A DNA stretch of 64,000 nt, from contig NZ_FNOV01000001.1 of the NCBI RefSeq assembly GCF_900107135.1, positions 62,001 to 126,000 of the forward strand. The letters run 5' to 3'. Made by a program: the position numbers and the translations under genes. Positions 43,634-50,813 of this stretch are shown here, piece by piece (positions within the stretch are counted from its first letter, which is position 1; each line of letters starts with the position of its first letter). Source of the stretch: Hymenobacter psychrophilus (lineage in GTDB: Bacteria > Bacteroidota > Bacteroidia > Cytophagales > Hymenobacteraceae). The notes beneath the pieces were generated by a model. The model saw only the letters and a program-made list of their open reading frames with translations, was not told where the DNA came from and searched no databases.

Positions 43634-46279
43634 ATGAACCAGGAGCAGCAACGGCAGCAGGAACTGCGCGACGGCAAGGCCGACTGGCACCGCTTTGGCC
43701 CCTACGTGTCGGACCGGCAGTGGGGTACCGTGCGCGAAGATTACTCGGCCGACGCACAGCCCTGGACCTACACCACCCACGACATGGCCCGCTCCTACGC
43801 CTACCGCTGGGGCGAAGACGCCATCGGCGGTATCTGCGACGACAAGCAGATGCTGTGCCTGGCGCCGGCTTTCTGGAACGGGCAGGATGCTATTCTGAAG
43901 GAGCGGCTGTTTGGGCTGGCGGGCCCCGAGGGCAACCACGGCGAGGATGTAAAGGAGTTGTACTACTACCTCGACAACACGCCCACGCACTCCTACATGC
44001 GGATGCTTTACAAGTATCCGCAGCACGCTTTTCCGTACGACTGGCTGGTGACCGAAAACGCCCGCCGCGGCCGCGACAAGCCCGAGTTCGAACTGATTGA
44101 CACGCTCATTTTCAAGGAGAATCGCTACTTCGATATCTTTCTGGAATACGCCAAAGCCGGCCCCGACGACCTGCTGCTGCAGATTACGGTGCACAACCGC
44201 GGCGACCAGCCGGCCCCGCTGCATGTACTGCCCCAGTTGTGGCTGCGCAACACCTGGGCCTGGGGGCCCGACCATTATAAGCCTGAGCTGCGGGCTCCCG
44301 AAACGGGCTCGGTAGCCATTGACCATGCCAGCCTGCCAGCCCTGGAGCTGTATTACGAGCAGGCCGAGGGCCAGCTGGCCGAGCTGTTATTCTGCGACAA
44401 CGAAACCAACGCCCGGCGGCTCTTCGATTCGGAAAACCCCAACAAGTATTGCAAGGACGGCATCAACGACTACCTGCTGCACGGCCGGAAGCAGGCCGTG
44501 AATCCGGCCCGGCGGGGCAGTAAGGCGGCCGTGCATTACCAGCTGCAGGTGCCCGCTGGCGGCAGCTGCACCGTGCGGCTGCGCCTGGCCGCCAGCGGCC
44601 TCGCTACGCCCTTCGCCGACTTTGCCCAAATACTCGAGCAGCGCCAGCAGGAGGCCGACGCCTACTACCACGACCTGCAGCAGGGTGTTGATAATGCCGA
44701 TGCCCGCAATGTGCAGCGCCAGGCGCTGGCCGGCATGCTCTGGAGCAAGCAGTTTTACTACTACGATGTAGCCGAATGGCTGCGCGGCGACCCGGCACTG
44801 CCCGCGCCGCCCGCCAGCCGCCTGCACGGCCGCAACTGCAACTGGAAACACCTCAACAACGCCGACATCATCTCGATGCCCGACAAGTGGGAGTATCCGT
44901 GGTACGCGGCCTGGGACCTGGCTTTTCATTGCCTGCCGCTGGCTATGGTAGATGCCGACTTCGCCAAAAACCAGCTCCGGCTGCTGTGCCGCGACTGGTA
45001 CATGGCCCCCAACGGCCAGCTGCCGGCCTACGAGTGGAAGCTCGACGACGTGAACCCGCCCGTGCACGCCTACGCCACCTGGCGGGTGTACAAAATCGAC
45101 CAGAAGCAGCGCGGCGGCCAGGGCGACACAGCCTTCCTGGAAAGCGTGTTCCACCGGCTGCTGCTCAATTTTACGTGGTGGGTGAACCGCAAAGACCGCA
45201 ACAACCGCAACGTGTTCGAGGGCGGCTTTCTGGGCCTCGACAACATTGGGGTGTTCGACCGCTCGGCCCCGCTGCCCACCGGTGGCTACATCGAGCAGGC
45301 CGACGGCACGGCCTGGATGGCCATGTTCGCGCTCAATATGATGCGCATTGCCCTCGAGTTGTCGCGCACCAACCCGGTGTATCAGGACCTGGCCAGCAAG
45401 TTCTTCGAGCACTTCCTCTACATCGCCTACGCCATGACCAATGTGGGCGAGCAGCCGATTGATATGTGGGACGACGAGGACGGCTTCTACTACGACGTGC
45501 TCAACACGCCCGAGCATGGCCGCTTTCCGCTGCGGGTGCGCTCGATGGTGGGGCTGATTCCGCTGTTTGCCGTGGAAGTGCTCGACCTCGGCACGCTGCA
45601 GGATGTGCCCCACTTTGTGAGCCGGCTGAACTGGTTTCTCGACAACCGCCCCGAGCTGGCCAAGCTCGTGAGCCGCTGGCAGGAGCCGGGCCAGGGCCAG
45701 CGCCACCTGCTGAGTTTGCTGCGCGGCCACCGCATGAAACTGCTGCTGCGCCGCATGCTCGACGAGGCCGAATTCCTGTCCGAGCACGGCATCCGCAGCC
45801 TCTCGCGCTACCACCGGCTGCACCCGTTCGTGTTCGAGCGCGAGGATGATGTGAGCGCGCAGGTCAGCTACGAGCCGGCCGAGTCGACGACCTCGCTGTT
45901 CGGGGGCAACAGCAACTGGCGCGGCCCCGTCTGGATGCCCACCAACTTCATGATTGTGGAGTCGTTACAACGGTTTTACCACTACTACGGCCCCGAGTTC
46001 AAGGTAGAATACCCCACTGGCTCGGGCAAGTACTGCACGATTATCGAAATTTCGCAGGCCCTGTCCGACCGGCTGATTCAGCTGTTTCTGCGCGATGAGA
46101 ATGGCCAGCGCGCCTGCTTCGGCCCCAACCAGCAACTGCAGACCGACCCGCACTTCCGCGACCACCTGCTTTTCCACGAATACTTCAACGGCGACAACGG
46201 CGCGGGCCTCGGCGCCACCCACCAAACCGGCTGGACCGGTCTCGTGGCCAAGCTCATCCAGCCGCGCGACAATTGTTAA
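43634..46279 (+). CDS. GH63/MGH1-like glycoside hydrolase (alpha-glucosidase-like)
   Basis: 881 residues from ATG 43634; a longer frame from 43523 runs through a palindrome and is unlikely. It begins WHRFGPYVSDRQWGTVREDYSADAQPWTYTTHDMARSYAYRWGEDAIGGICDD. Later segments include DKWEYPWYAAWDLAFHCLPLAMVD, LPAYEWKLDDVNPPVHAYATW, GLDNIGVFDRS and NSNWRGPVWMPTNFMIVESL. These Trp/Asp-rich stretches are those of the (alpha/alpha)6-barrel MGH1-like family related to GH63 glucosidases, which hydrolyse alpha-glucosides such as glucosylglycerate or trehalose-type compounds. No signal peptide is seen, so it is probably cytoplasmic. Its neighbours suggest that released glucose is oxidised. Confidence 0.88.
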   Translation: MNQEQQRQQELRDGKADWHRFGPYVSDRQWGTVREDYSADAQPWTYTTHDMARSYAYRWGEDAIGGICDDKQMLCLAPAFWNGQDAILKERLFGLAGPEGNHGEDVKELYYYLDNTPTHSYMRMLYKYPQHAFPYDWLVTENARRGRDKPEFELIDTLIFKENRYFDIFLEYAKAGPDDLLLQITVHNRGDQPAPLHVLPQLWLRNTWAWGPDHYKPELRAPETGSVAIDHASLPALELYYEQAEGQLAELLFCDNETNARRLFDSENPNKYCKDGINDYLLHGRKQAVNPARRGSKAAVHYQLQVPAGGSCTVRLRLAASGLATPFADFAQILEQRQQEADAYYHDLQQGVDNADARNVQRQALAGMLWSKQFYYYDVAEWLRGDPALPAPPASRLHGRNCNWKHLNNADIISMPDKWEYPWYAAWDLAFHCLPLAMVDADFAKNQLRLLCRDWYMAPNGQLPAYEWKLDDVNPPVHAYATWRVYKIDQKQRGGQGDTAFLESVFHRLLLNFTWWVNRKDRNNRNVFEGGFLGLDNIGVFDRSAPLPTGGYIEQADGTAWMAMFALNMMRIALELSRTNPVYQDLASKFFEHFLYIAYAMTNVGEQPIDMWDDEDGFYYDVLNTPEHGRFPLRVRSMVGLIPLFAVEVLDLGTLQDVPHFVSRLNWFLDNRPELAKLVSRWQEPGQGQRHLLSLLRGHRMKLLLRRMLDEAEFLSEHGIRSLSRYHRLHPFVFEREDDVSAQVSYEPAESTTSLFGGNSNWRGPVWMPTNFMIVESLQRFYHYYGPEFKVEYPTGSGKYCTIIEISQALSDRLIQLFLRDENGQRACFGPNQQLQTDPHFRDHLLFHEYFNGDNGAGLGATHQTGWTGLVAKLIQPRDNC

Positions 46280-46324
46280 GATGACAGAAGGAAGTTTTCC
46301 CCCTAATCCCTAATCTGTAACTAA

Positions 46325-46948
46325 ATGGACTGGCTCGACCTGACAACCTCCATCACCGACGGCATGGCCTACTGGCCCGACAATGCGCCGGTGCGCATCC
46401 GGCGCACCCTGAGCATGGCCGATGGGGCGGCGGCCAACGTGTCGGAAATCAGCATGAGCGTGCATACGGGCACCCACGTCGATGCGCCCCTGCACTTTCT
46501 GGCCGACGGTATGGATGCCGCCCAACTCAATCTGAGCCACCTGATGGGCCCGGCGCTGCTGGTGGCCGTGGATTCTGAGAGGTTTATCAGCCAGGCTGAT
46601 ATTGCGCATCTGCAGCTGGCACCGGGTAGTCGGGTGCTGTTCAAAACCCGCAACTCCGACCGTGAATGGTCGCTAGAGCCCTTCGACCCCAATTTTGTGC
46701 GCGTGGGGGCCGATGCCGCCGCCTGGCTGCGTGCGCAGGGCGTTGTGTGCGTGGGCGTCGATTACCTCTCGGTGGGCGCCGCCGATACCCACCACAATTT
46801 GCTGGGCGCGGGCATCAGCGTAATCGAGGGCCTGGCCCTGCAGCACGCCGCGCCCGGCGAGTACGAGCTGCTGTGCCTGCCGCTGAAAATAGCGGGCACC
46901 GACGGCGCCCCGGCCCGGGTGCTGGCCCGGCGCATCGACAGCCGTTGA
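46325..46948 (+). CDS. Cyclase / kynurenine formamidase-like metal hydrolase
   Basis: 207 residues, the usual length of the family. The metal-binding motif HTGTHVDAPLHF supplies H47, H51, D53 and H57. GVVCVGVDYLSVG, DTHHNLLGAGISVIEGLAL and YELLCLPLKIAGTDGAPARVLA match the rest of the cyclase fold. Members include KynB (N-formylkynurenine hydrolysis) and lactone or polyketide cyclases. No tryptophan-degradation genes are nearby. Placed between a glycosidase and 6-phosphogluconate dehydrogenase, a lactonase-like role on a sugar acid is possible but only inferred. Confidence 0.87.
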   Translation: MDWLDLTTSITDGMAYWPDNAPVRIRRTLSMADGAAANVSEISMSVHTGTHVDAPLHFLADGMDAAQLNLSHLMGPALLVAVDSERFISQADIAHLQLAPGSRVLFKTRNSDREWSLEPFDPNFVRVGADAAAWLRAQGVVCVGVDYLSVGAADTHHNLLGAGISVIEGLALQHAAPGEYELLCLPLKIAGTDGAPARVLARRIDSR

Positions 46949-47040
46949 CCCATTATTCCTTGCTCCGCTCGGAATGACAATCTTGCTTCATTACCCCAAT
47001 TACCACCCAGCTATCCGCTCATACCCTCATCCTTAAAATC

Positions 47041-48024
47041 ATGAAAAAGACGCAAATCGGAGTTATCGGCCTTGGTAAAATGGGCGCGGGGCTGGCCCAG
47101 CAGGCCGCTGAGAAGGGCTACCCCGTCGTGGGCATGGACATCCGGGCCCGGCCCGACCTCGAAACTGATAACCTGCGCGTGGTAATCACCGTGGCCGAGC
47201 TGGCGAAGCAATTGGAGCGCCCGCGTAAAGTATTCCTCTATATCCCGGCCGGCGCGGCCGTTGATGGCCTGATTGACCAACTGGAACCTCATTTCGAGGA
47301 GGGCGACATTATCGTGGATGGCGGCAACTCCTACTGGGGCGACTCCATCCGCCGGGCCGACCGACTCAAGCGCAAGGGCATTTACTTCATCGACTGCGGC
47401 ACTAGCGGCGGCCCCACTGGCGCCCGCAACGGCGCCTGCTACATGGTGGGCGGCGACGATAAAGCCGTAGCCCAGCTCCAGGAGTTCTTCGTGGAAACCT
47501 CGGTGCCCGAGGGCTTCCTGCACACCGGCCCGGCCGGCACGGGCCACTACGTGAAGCTGGTGCACAACGGCATCGAGTTTGGGATGCTGCAGGCCATCGG
47601 CGAGGGCATGGGCATGCTCACCCACTTTCGCGACAAGCTCGATATCAGCGCCATTCTGGGCCTGTGGAACAACGGCTCGGTGGTGCGCTCATGGCTGGTG
47701 CAGCTCATGAAGCAGATGTACGACCAGGAGGGCCAGAGCTTCGACGTGCCCAGCTATATTGAGGACACCGGCGAAGTAAACTGGCTGGTGGCCGATGCCC
47801 TGCGCATGGAAGTGCCCATTCCCGTTATCTCCCAATCCATCATGCAGCTCTTCACCTCCCGCGACCAGGACCCGACCTGGGCCAAGGCCATTGCCATGAT
47901 GCGCCACGGCTTCGGGGGCCACCCCTACGGCGAAGACGAAGGCCTCAAGCACGAGCGCCGCTTCGGCCGCGTGGGCGAGTACGAAATGCCGAAGTTTGCG
48001 GAAGGTGATGGGGAGAAGGGGTAA
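47041..48024 (+). CDS. gnd: 6-phosphogluconate dehydrogenase, decarboxylating, short form
   Basis: 327 residues, the short GndA/YqeC-type enzyme rather than the ~470-residue form. The Rossmann start IGVIGLGKMGAGLAQQAAEKGYPVVGMD lacks the usual NADP-specific basic residues, suggesting NAD use. DGGNSYWGDSIRRADRL, DCGTSGGPTGARNGACYMVGG and the catalytic-region GHYVKLVHNGIEFGMLQAIGEG are present. It converts 6-phosphogluconate to ribulose 5-phosphate and CO2. It follows the cyclase gene by 93 bases and completes the local sugar-oxidation set. A 40-bp perfect palindrome follows the stop. Confidence 0.93.
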   Translation: MKKTQIGVIGLGKMGAGLAQQAAEKGYPVVGMDIRARPDLETDNLRVVITVAELAKQLERPRKVFLYIPAGAAVDGLIDQLEPHFEEGDIIVDGGNSYWGDSIRRADRLKRKGIYFIDCGTSGGPTGARNGACYMVGGDDKAVAQLQEFFVETSVPEGFLHTGPAGTGHYVKLVHNGIEFGMLQAIGEGMGMLTHFRDKLDISAILGLWNNGSVVRSWLVQLMKQMYDQEGQSFDVPSYIEDTGEVNWLVADALRMEVPIPVISQSIMQLFTSRDQDPTWAKAIAMMRHGFGGHPYGEDEGLKHERRFGRVGEYEMPKFAEGDGEKG

Positions 48025-48028
48025 AAGC

Positions 48029-48131
48029 AACGTCATTCAGAGCGCAGCGAAGAATCTCGCGTGCAATGCTAACCCTAACGCAAGGAGTTGCCATTGCACG
48101 CGAGATTCTTCGCTGCGCTCTGAATGACGTT
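48029..48131. repeat. AACGTCAT-type palindromic element, copy 3 (40-bp perfect arms)
   Basis: Bases 48029-48068 pair without mismatch with 48092-48131 around a 23-base loop. The ends AACGTCAT/ATGACGTT and the following GAGCGCAGC/GCTGCGCTC are shared with copy 2; the inner part diverges. Confidence 0.85.
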
Positions 48132-48196
48132 CTTTTTCCCATCACCATCTCCCCAGTCAAACCCAACTATCCTTCCGATTCTGCTGTTCTCTCTCC

Positions 48197-48931
48197 GTGA
48201 CTGACTCAACCACTACTCCGCTGCCCACCCGTCCCGATTTACTGCGCATCGCCTACGATGACTACCGGGCCCTGCCTGCTATTGCCAACTCCGACCTCTC
48301 GCGCCTGCGCGACGCGCTTAACGGCCGTCCGCCGCGGCCCCACACCAGCGTCGGCGGCGCCCTGGGCCTGGGCACGGCCTTCCACACGGCCCTACTCGAA
48401 CCCGACCTTTACGAGGCTGGCCAGCCCGGCATCAACGACACGCTCATCTGGTGGATGGTGGAGGGCGTGCAGCTCGACCCCGAAGTGAAGGCGCTGCTCG
48501 ATGTGGGCACGCCCGAGCCGAGCTGCATTTTCACCGAACCCGTGACCGGCACGCTCTGCAAGCTGCGCGCCGATCTGGTCGTCGACCACCCCGGCCACCC
48601 CTATACCGTCGTGGATTTCAAGACCACCATGGCCCGCGACTACAACCACTTCGTGGAGCAGTGCACCTACTACGACTACGACCGGCAGGCCGCGTTTTAT
48701 GCCGATGCGCTGCAGGCCGACCGGTTTCTGCTGATTGGGGTGCAGAAAACGGAGCCCTTCAAGGTTTTCGTGTATGCCGTACCGCCGCTCATGCGCTCGG
48801 AAGGCCGGGCCAAGTACCTGCGCCTGCTGCACCTGCTGCACCCCGAGGCCCCCGTGCCGCTGTCGGTGCTGCCAGCCGTGCGCGATGTGCGCCACGCCCT
48901 GAGCGGTGGCGCCGACGAGGAACCCGCGTAG
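48197..48931 (+). CDS. RecE-like PD-(D/E)XK nuclease
   Basis: 244 residues from GTG 48197; no better in-frame ATG is seen. The layout matches the C-terminal nuclease of RecE/exonuclease VIII-type proteins. It has LSRLRDAL near the start, a conserved His in LGLGTAFHTALLEP, the active-site acidic residues in CKLRADLVVDH and VVDFKTT (D-x-K), then QCTYYDYDRQAAFYADAL with the family's Q..FY helix. Such enzymes degrade duplex DNA 5' to 3' and usually sit beside a RecT annealing protein in prophages. Here neither RecT nor any phage gene is nearby, and the base composition looks like its neighbours, so it may be domesticated. Its role is unknown. Confidence 0.82.
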   Translation: MTDSTTTPLPTRPDLLRIAYDDYRALPAIANSDLSRLRDALNGRPPRPHTSVGGALGLGTAFHTALLEPDLYEAGQPGINDTLIWWMVEGVQLDPEVKALLDVGTPEPSCIFTEPVTGTLCKLRADLVVDHPGHPYTVVDFKTTMARDYNHFVEQCTYYDYDRQAAFYADALQADRFLLIGVQKTEPFKVFVYAVPPLMRSEGRAKYLRLLHLLHPEAPVPLSVLPAVRDVRHALSGGADEEPA

Positions 48932-48973
48932 AAGCCGCTGCTGCGACTAAAATTAAAATAAATGGATAAAAAG

Positions 48974-49004
48974 TTGCGTATTTACCAGTAGCTTGTTATA
49001 CTTG
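48974..49004 (+). promoter_or_regulatory. Promoter of the asnA leader transcript
   Basis: TTG (48974-48976), 20 bases, then TATACTTG (48997-49004), seven of eight matches to TAnnTTTG. The spacing is the same as in the tRNA-Lys promoter. Transcription would start near 49011, about 23 bases before the leader peptide ATG. Confidence 0.6.
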
Positions 49005-49033
49005 TGAGCACTTCAATAAACGGTAAAATTCCG

Positions 49034-49123
49034 ATGCGTCATTTCCGCAATAACCGCCAGAATAATAACTCGAATAATAATATTATTCGGGACTGGAAGG
49101 CTATTGCACCCTGGGAAAAATAA
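49034..49123 (+). CDS. Asn-rich 29-residue leader peptide of asnA
   Basis: ATG 49034 to TAA 49121-49123. Eight of 29 residues are Asn: positions 6, 7, 10, 11, 12, 14, 15 and 16 (codons 49049-49081). The peptide begins MRHFRNNRQ and ends WKAIAPWEK. It lies between a promoter and an intrinsic terminator, 215 bases before the asparagine synthetase gene. This is the arrangement of amino-acid-biosynthesis leader peptides (trpL, hisL and so on), in which scarcity of the charged tRNA stalls the ribosome and prevents termination. Codons 22-24 and 27-30 overlap the RNA segments that can sequester the terminator arm. A role as a functional peptide product is less likely. Confidence 0.75.
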   Translation: MRHFRNNRQNNNSNNNIIRDWKAIAPWEK

Positions 49124-49154
49124 AGATCAATAATTGATTTTTTCCAAGCCTTCC
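49095..49154 (+). promoter_or_regulatory. Predicted antiterminator structure of the asnA attenuator
   Basis: Two helices stack on one continuous 3' strand. GGAAGGCT (49095-49102) pairs with 49147-49154 (8 bp). TGGGAAAAAT (49112-49121) pairs with ATTTTTTCCA (49137-49146; 10 bp, one G-U). Together they occupy the whole 5' arm of the terminator (49146-49154), so the two folds are mutually exclusive. A ribosome at the stop codon would cover 49112-49121; one stalled on the Asn codons would not. Confidence 0.65.
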
Positions 49155-49174
49155 TCTTCGGAAGGCTTTTTTTT
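49146..49174 (+). terminator. Attenuator terminator between leader peptide and asnA
   Basis: AAGCCTTCC (49146-49154) pairs with GGAAGGCTT (49160-49168), loop TCTTC, followed by an uninterrupted T8 tract (49167-49174). It lies 164 bases before asnA in the same direction, with no other gene end nearby except the leader peptide. Confidence 0.9.
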
Positions 49175-49260
49175 GTGCCTTTGCCGCCCATTTGGTCCCG
49201 TAGCGAGTGGTTGGTAAGCGGGGTAGTTTTAATTATTAGCGCTGAAAAAACAAAAAAAAA

Positions 49261-49274
49261 GCTCCGGTTGGAGC
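49261..49274. repeat. Small hairpin preceded by A9 in the asnA leader
   Basis: GCTCC-GGTT-GGAGC right after a run of nine A. It lies downstream of the attenuator and about 65 bases before the asnA start. On the minus strand it would read as a weak terminator. Its role is unknown. Confidence 0.4.
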
Positions 49275-49337
49275 AGGGGAACTCGTGTGCCCTTACGAAA
49301 ATAAAAACCTCTCAGAAACCATTTAAAAAACAGCCCC

Positions 49338-50360
49338 ATGATGACCGCCGAAATGATTACCACCGATTTACTCGAAACCGAAGAGGCAATTAGCCTGGTG
49401 AAGAGTGTATTTGCCCGCGAACTGGCCCGCCGCCTGCGCCTGAGCTGTGTTTCGGCCCCCATTGCCGTGCTCGACGGGACCGGCATCAACGACGACCTGA
49501 ACGGGGTGGAGCGGCCGGTGACCTTCCCGGTAAAAGCGCTGGCCGAGCAGCGGGCCGTGGTAGTACACTCGCTGGCCAAGTGGAAGCGGCTGCGGCTGCG
49601 CGAGCTGGGCATTGCCGCCGGCCGGGGCCTGCTCACCGATATGCGCGCCCTGCGCCCCGATGAGGACTACTCGCCCATCCATTCCATCTACGTCGATCAG
49701 TGGGACTGGGAGCAGCACATAGCGGCCGAGCAGCGCACACCGGAATTCCTGCGCGCCACCGTGGAGCAGATTTATGAGGCGCTGCGGGCCACTGAGGTCG
49801 AAGTAGCCGCCCGGTACCCCGATATCGTGCCGGTGCTGCCCGGCCGCATCACCTTTCTGCACGCCGAAGACCTGCTGCGCCAGTACCCCGATCTTACACC
49901 CAAAGAGCGCGAGCACGAGGCCACCCGGCAGTACGGCGCGGTGTTCCTGATGGGCATTGGCGGCGCCCTGAGCCACGGCGAGGCCCACGATGGCCGCGCC
50001 CCCGACTACGACGACTGGAGCACCGAAACTGCCCCCGGCTACCAGGGCCTCAACGGCGACCTGCTGGTTTGGCATCCGGTGCTGCAAACGGCCCTCGAAT
50101 TATCGTCGATGGGTATTCGGGTGGATAAGCTGGCGCTGCGGCGGCAGCTGGCGCTGCGCGGCTGCGAGCAGCGCCAGGCGCTGGAGTTTCATGGCCGGCT
50201 GCTGCGGGGCGAGCTGCCCGAGAGTATTGGTGGTGGTATCGGGCAGAGCCGCGTGTGCATGTTTATGCTCCGTAAGGCCCACATTGGGGAGGTGCAGGTG
50301 AGCATCTGGCCCGAGGAAACGCGCCGGGAACTGGCCGATAGGGGCATCATGCTGCTGTAG
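49338..50360 (+). CDS. asnA: Aspartate-ammonia ligase (asparagine synthetase A)
   Basis: 340 residues versus about 330 in E. coli. AsnA makes asparagine from aspartate, ammonia and ATP and is related to class II aminoacyl-tRNA synthetases. Strongly conserved stretches: VVHSLAKWKRLRL, MRALRPDEDYSPIHSIYVDQWDWE, RAPDYDDWSTETAPGYQGLNGDLLVWHPVL, ELSSMGIRVDK and ESIGGGIGQSRVCMFML (the ATP-binding motif 3 region). ATG 49338 is chosen; a second ATG follows immediately at 49341. Upstream is an apparent leader-peptide attenuator rich in Asn codons, so expression is probably controlled by charged tRNA-Asn. A terminator follows the gene. Confidence 0.97.
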   Translation: MMTAEMITTDLLETEEAISLVKSVFARELARRLRLSCVSAPIAVLDGTGINDDLNGVERPVTFPVKALAEQRAVVVHSLAKWKRLRLRELGIAAGRGLLTDMRALRPDEDYSPIHSIYVDQWDWEQHIAAEQRTPEFLRATVEQIYEALRATEVEVAARYPDIVPVLPGRITFLHAEDLLRQYPDLTPKEREHEATRQYGAVFLMGIGGALSHGEAHDGRAPDYDDWSTETAPGYQGLNGDLLVWHPVLQTALELSSMGIRVDKLALRRQLALRGCEQRQALEFHGRLLRGELPESIGGGIGQSRVCMFMLRKAHIGEVQVSIWPEETRRELADRGIMLL

Positions 50361-50393
50361 GCAGCCGTAACAGCAGGCCGCAGATTTGCGTTG

Positions 50394-50421
50394 AAAAACC
50401 CGGCCCCACGGCCGGGTTTTT
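50394..50421 (+). terminator. Intrinsic terminator after asnA
   Basis: AAAAACCCGGCC (50394-50405) pairs exactly with 50410-50421 around CCAC; T5 is inside the arm and more T follow. Confidence 0.9.
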
Positions 50422-50448
50422 CTTTTTCACCTGCAACGATACTTTTAC

Positions 50449-50799
50449 ATGGCAACCAAAGACCACGCCTCCGACGACATCTATACCGAATTCAAGAGCG
50501 ATGTGAACATGACGGCGGCCGAGCTGGAAAAGTGGCTGAAAACCGATGAGTCGAAGTCGGTGGGCCAGGACAGCGGCGACGGCAGCAGCATCGGCCACCA
50601 TTCGGGCGAGAAAATCGTGCAGATCCTGCACAAGAAGAAGGCCGACCTGACCGACGACGACCACGCCCACATGCACAAAGTCCACAGCTACATCAGCCGC
50701 CACCTTGCCCAGGGCGGCCCCGATGACAAAACCGAAACCAAGACCTCGCCCTGGCGCTACTCCCTCATGAACTGGGGCCACGATCCACTGAGAAAATAG
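50449..50799 (+). CDS. DUF3140 family protein
   Basis: 116 residues, charged and probably cytoplasmic. The segment YTEFKSDVNMTAAELEKWLKTDESKSVGQ ... SIGHHSGEKIVQILHKKKADLTDDDHAHMHKVHSYISRHLAQ matches the DUF3140 pattern I recall from bacteria. The function is unknown; its helical charged sequence resembles small stress or DNA-associated proteins, but I would not assign one. It follows the asnA terminator closely and is convergent with the universal stress gene, leaving only 14 bases between stops. Confidence 0.78.
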   Translation: MATKDHASDDIYTEFKSDVNMTAAELEKWLKTDESKSVGQDSGDGSSIGHHSGEKIVQILHKKKADLTDDDHAHMHKVHSYISRHLAQGGPDDKTETKTSPWRYSLMNWGHDPLRK

Positions 50800-50813
50800 C
50801 CCTCTGCCACCCT

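Noticed and set aside
44387..45823. 478-codon minus-strand frame opposite the GH63-like gene
   Set aside because: Antisense shadow with no motif; the plus-strand protein is well supported.
48197..48931. Prophage remnant around the RecE-like gene
   Set aside because: No integrase, attachment-site repeat, structural or lysis gene flanks it.
49146..49174. Ordinary terminator of the RecE-like gene at 48197-48931
   Set aside because: It lies over 210 bases after that stop, with a promoter and the Asn-rich frame in between, and its 5' arm has a strong alternative partner, so an attenuator explains it better. Some read-through termination cannot be excluded.
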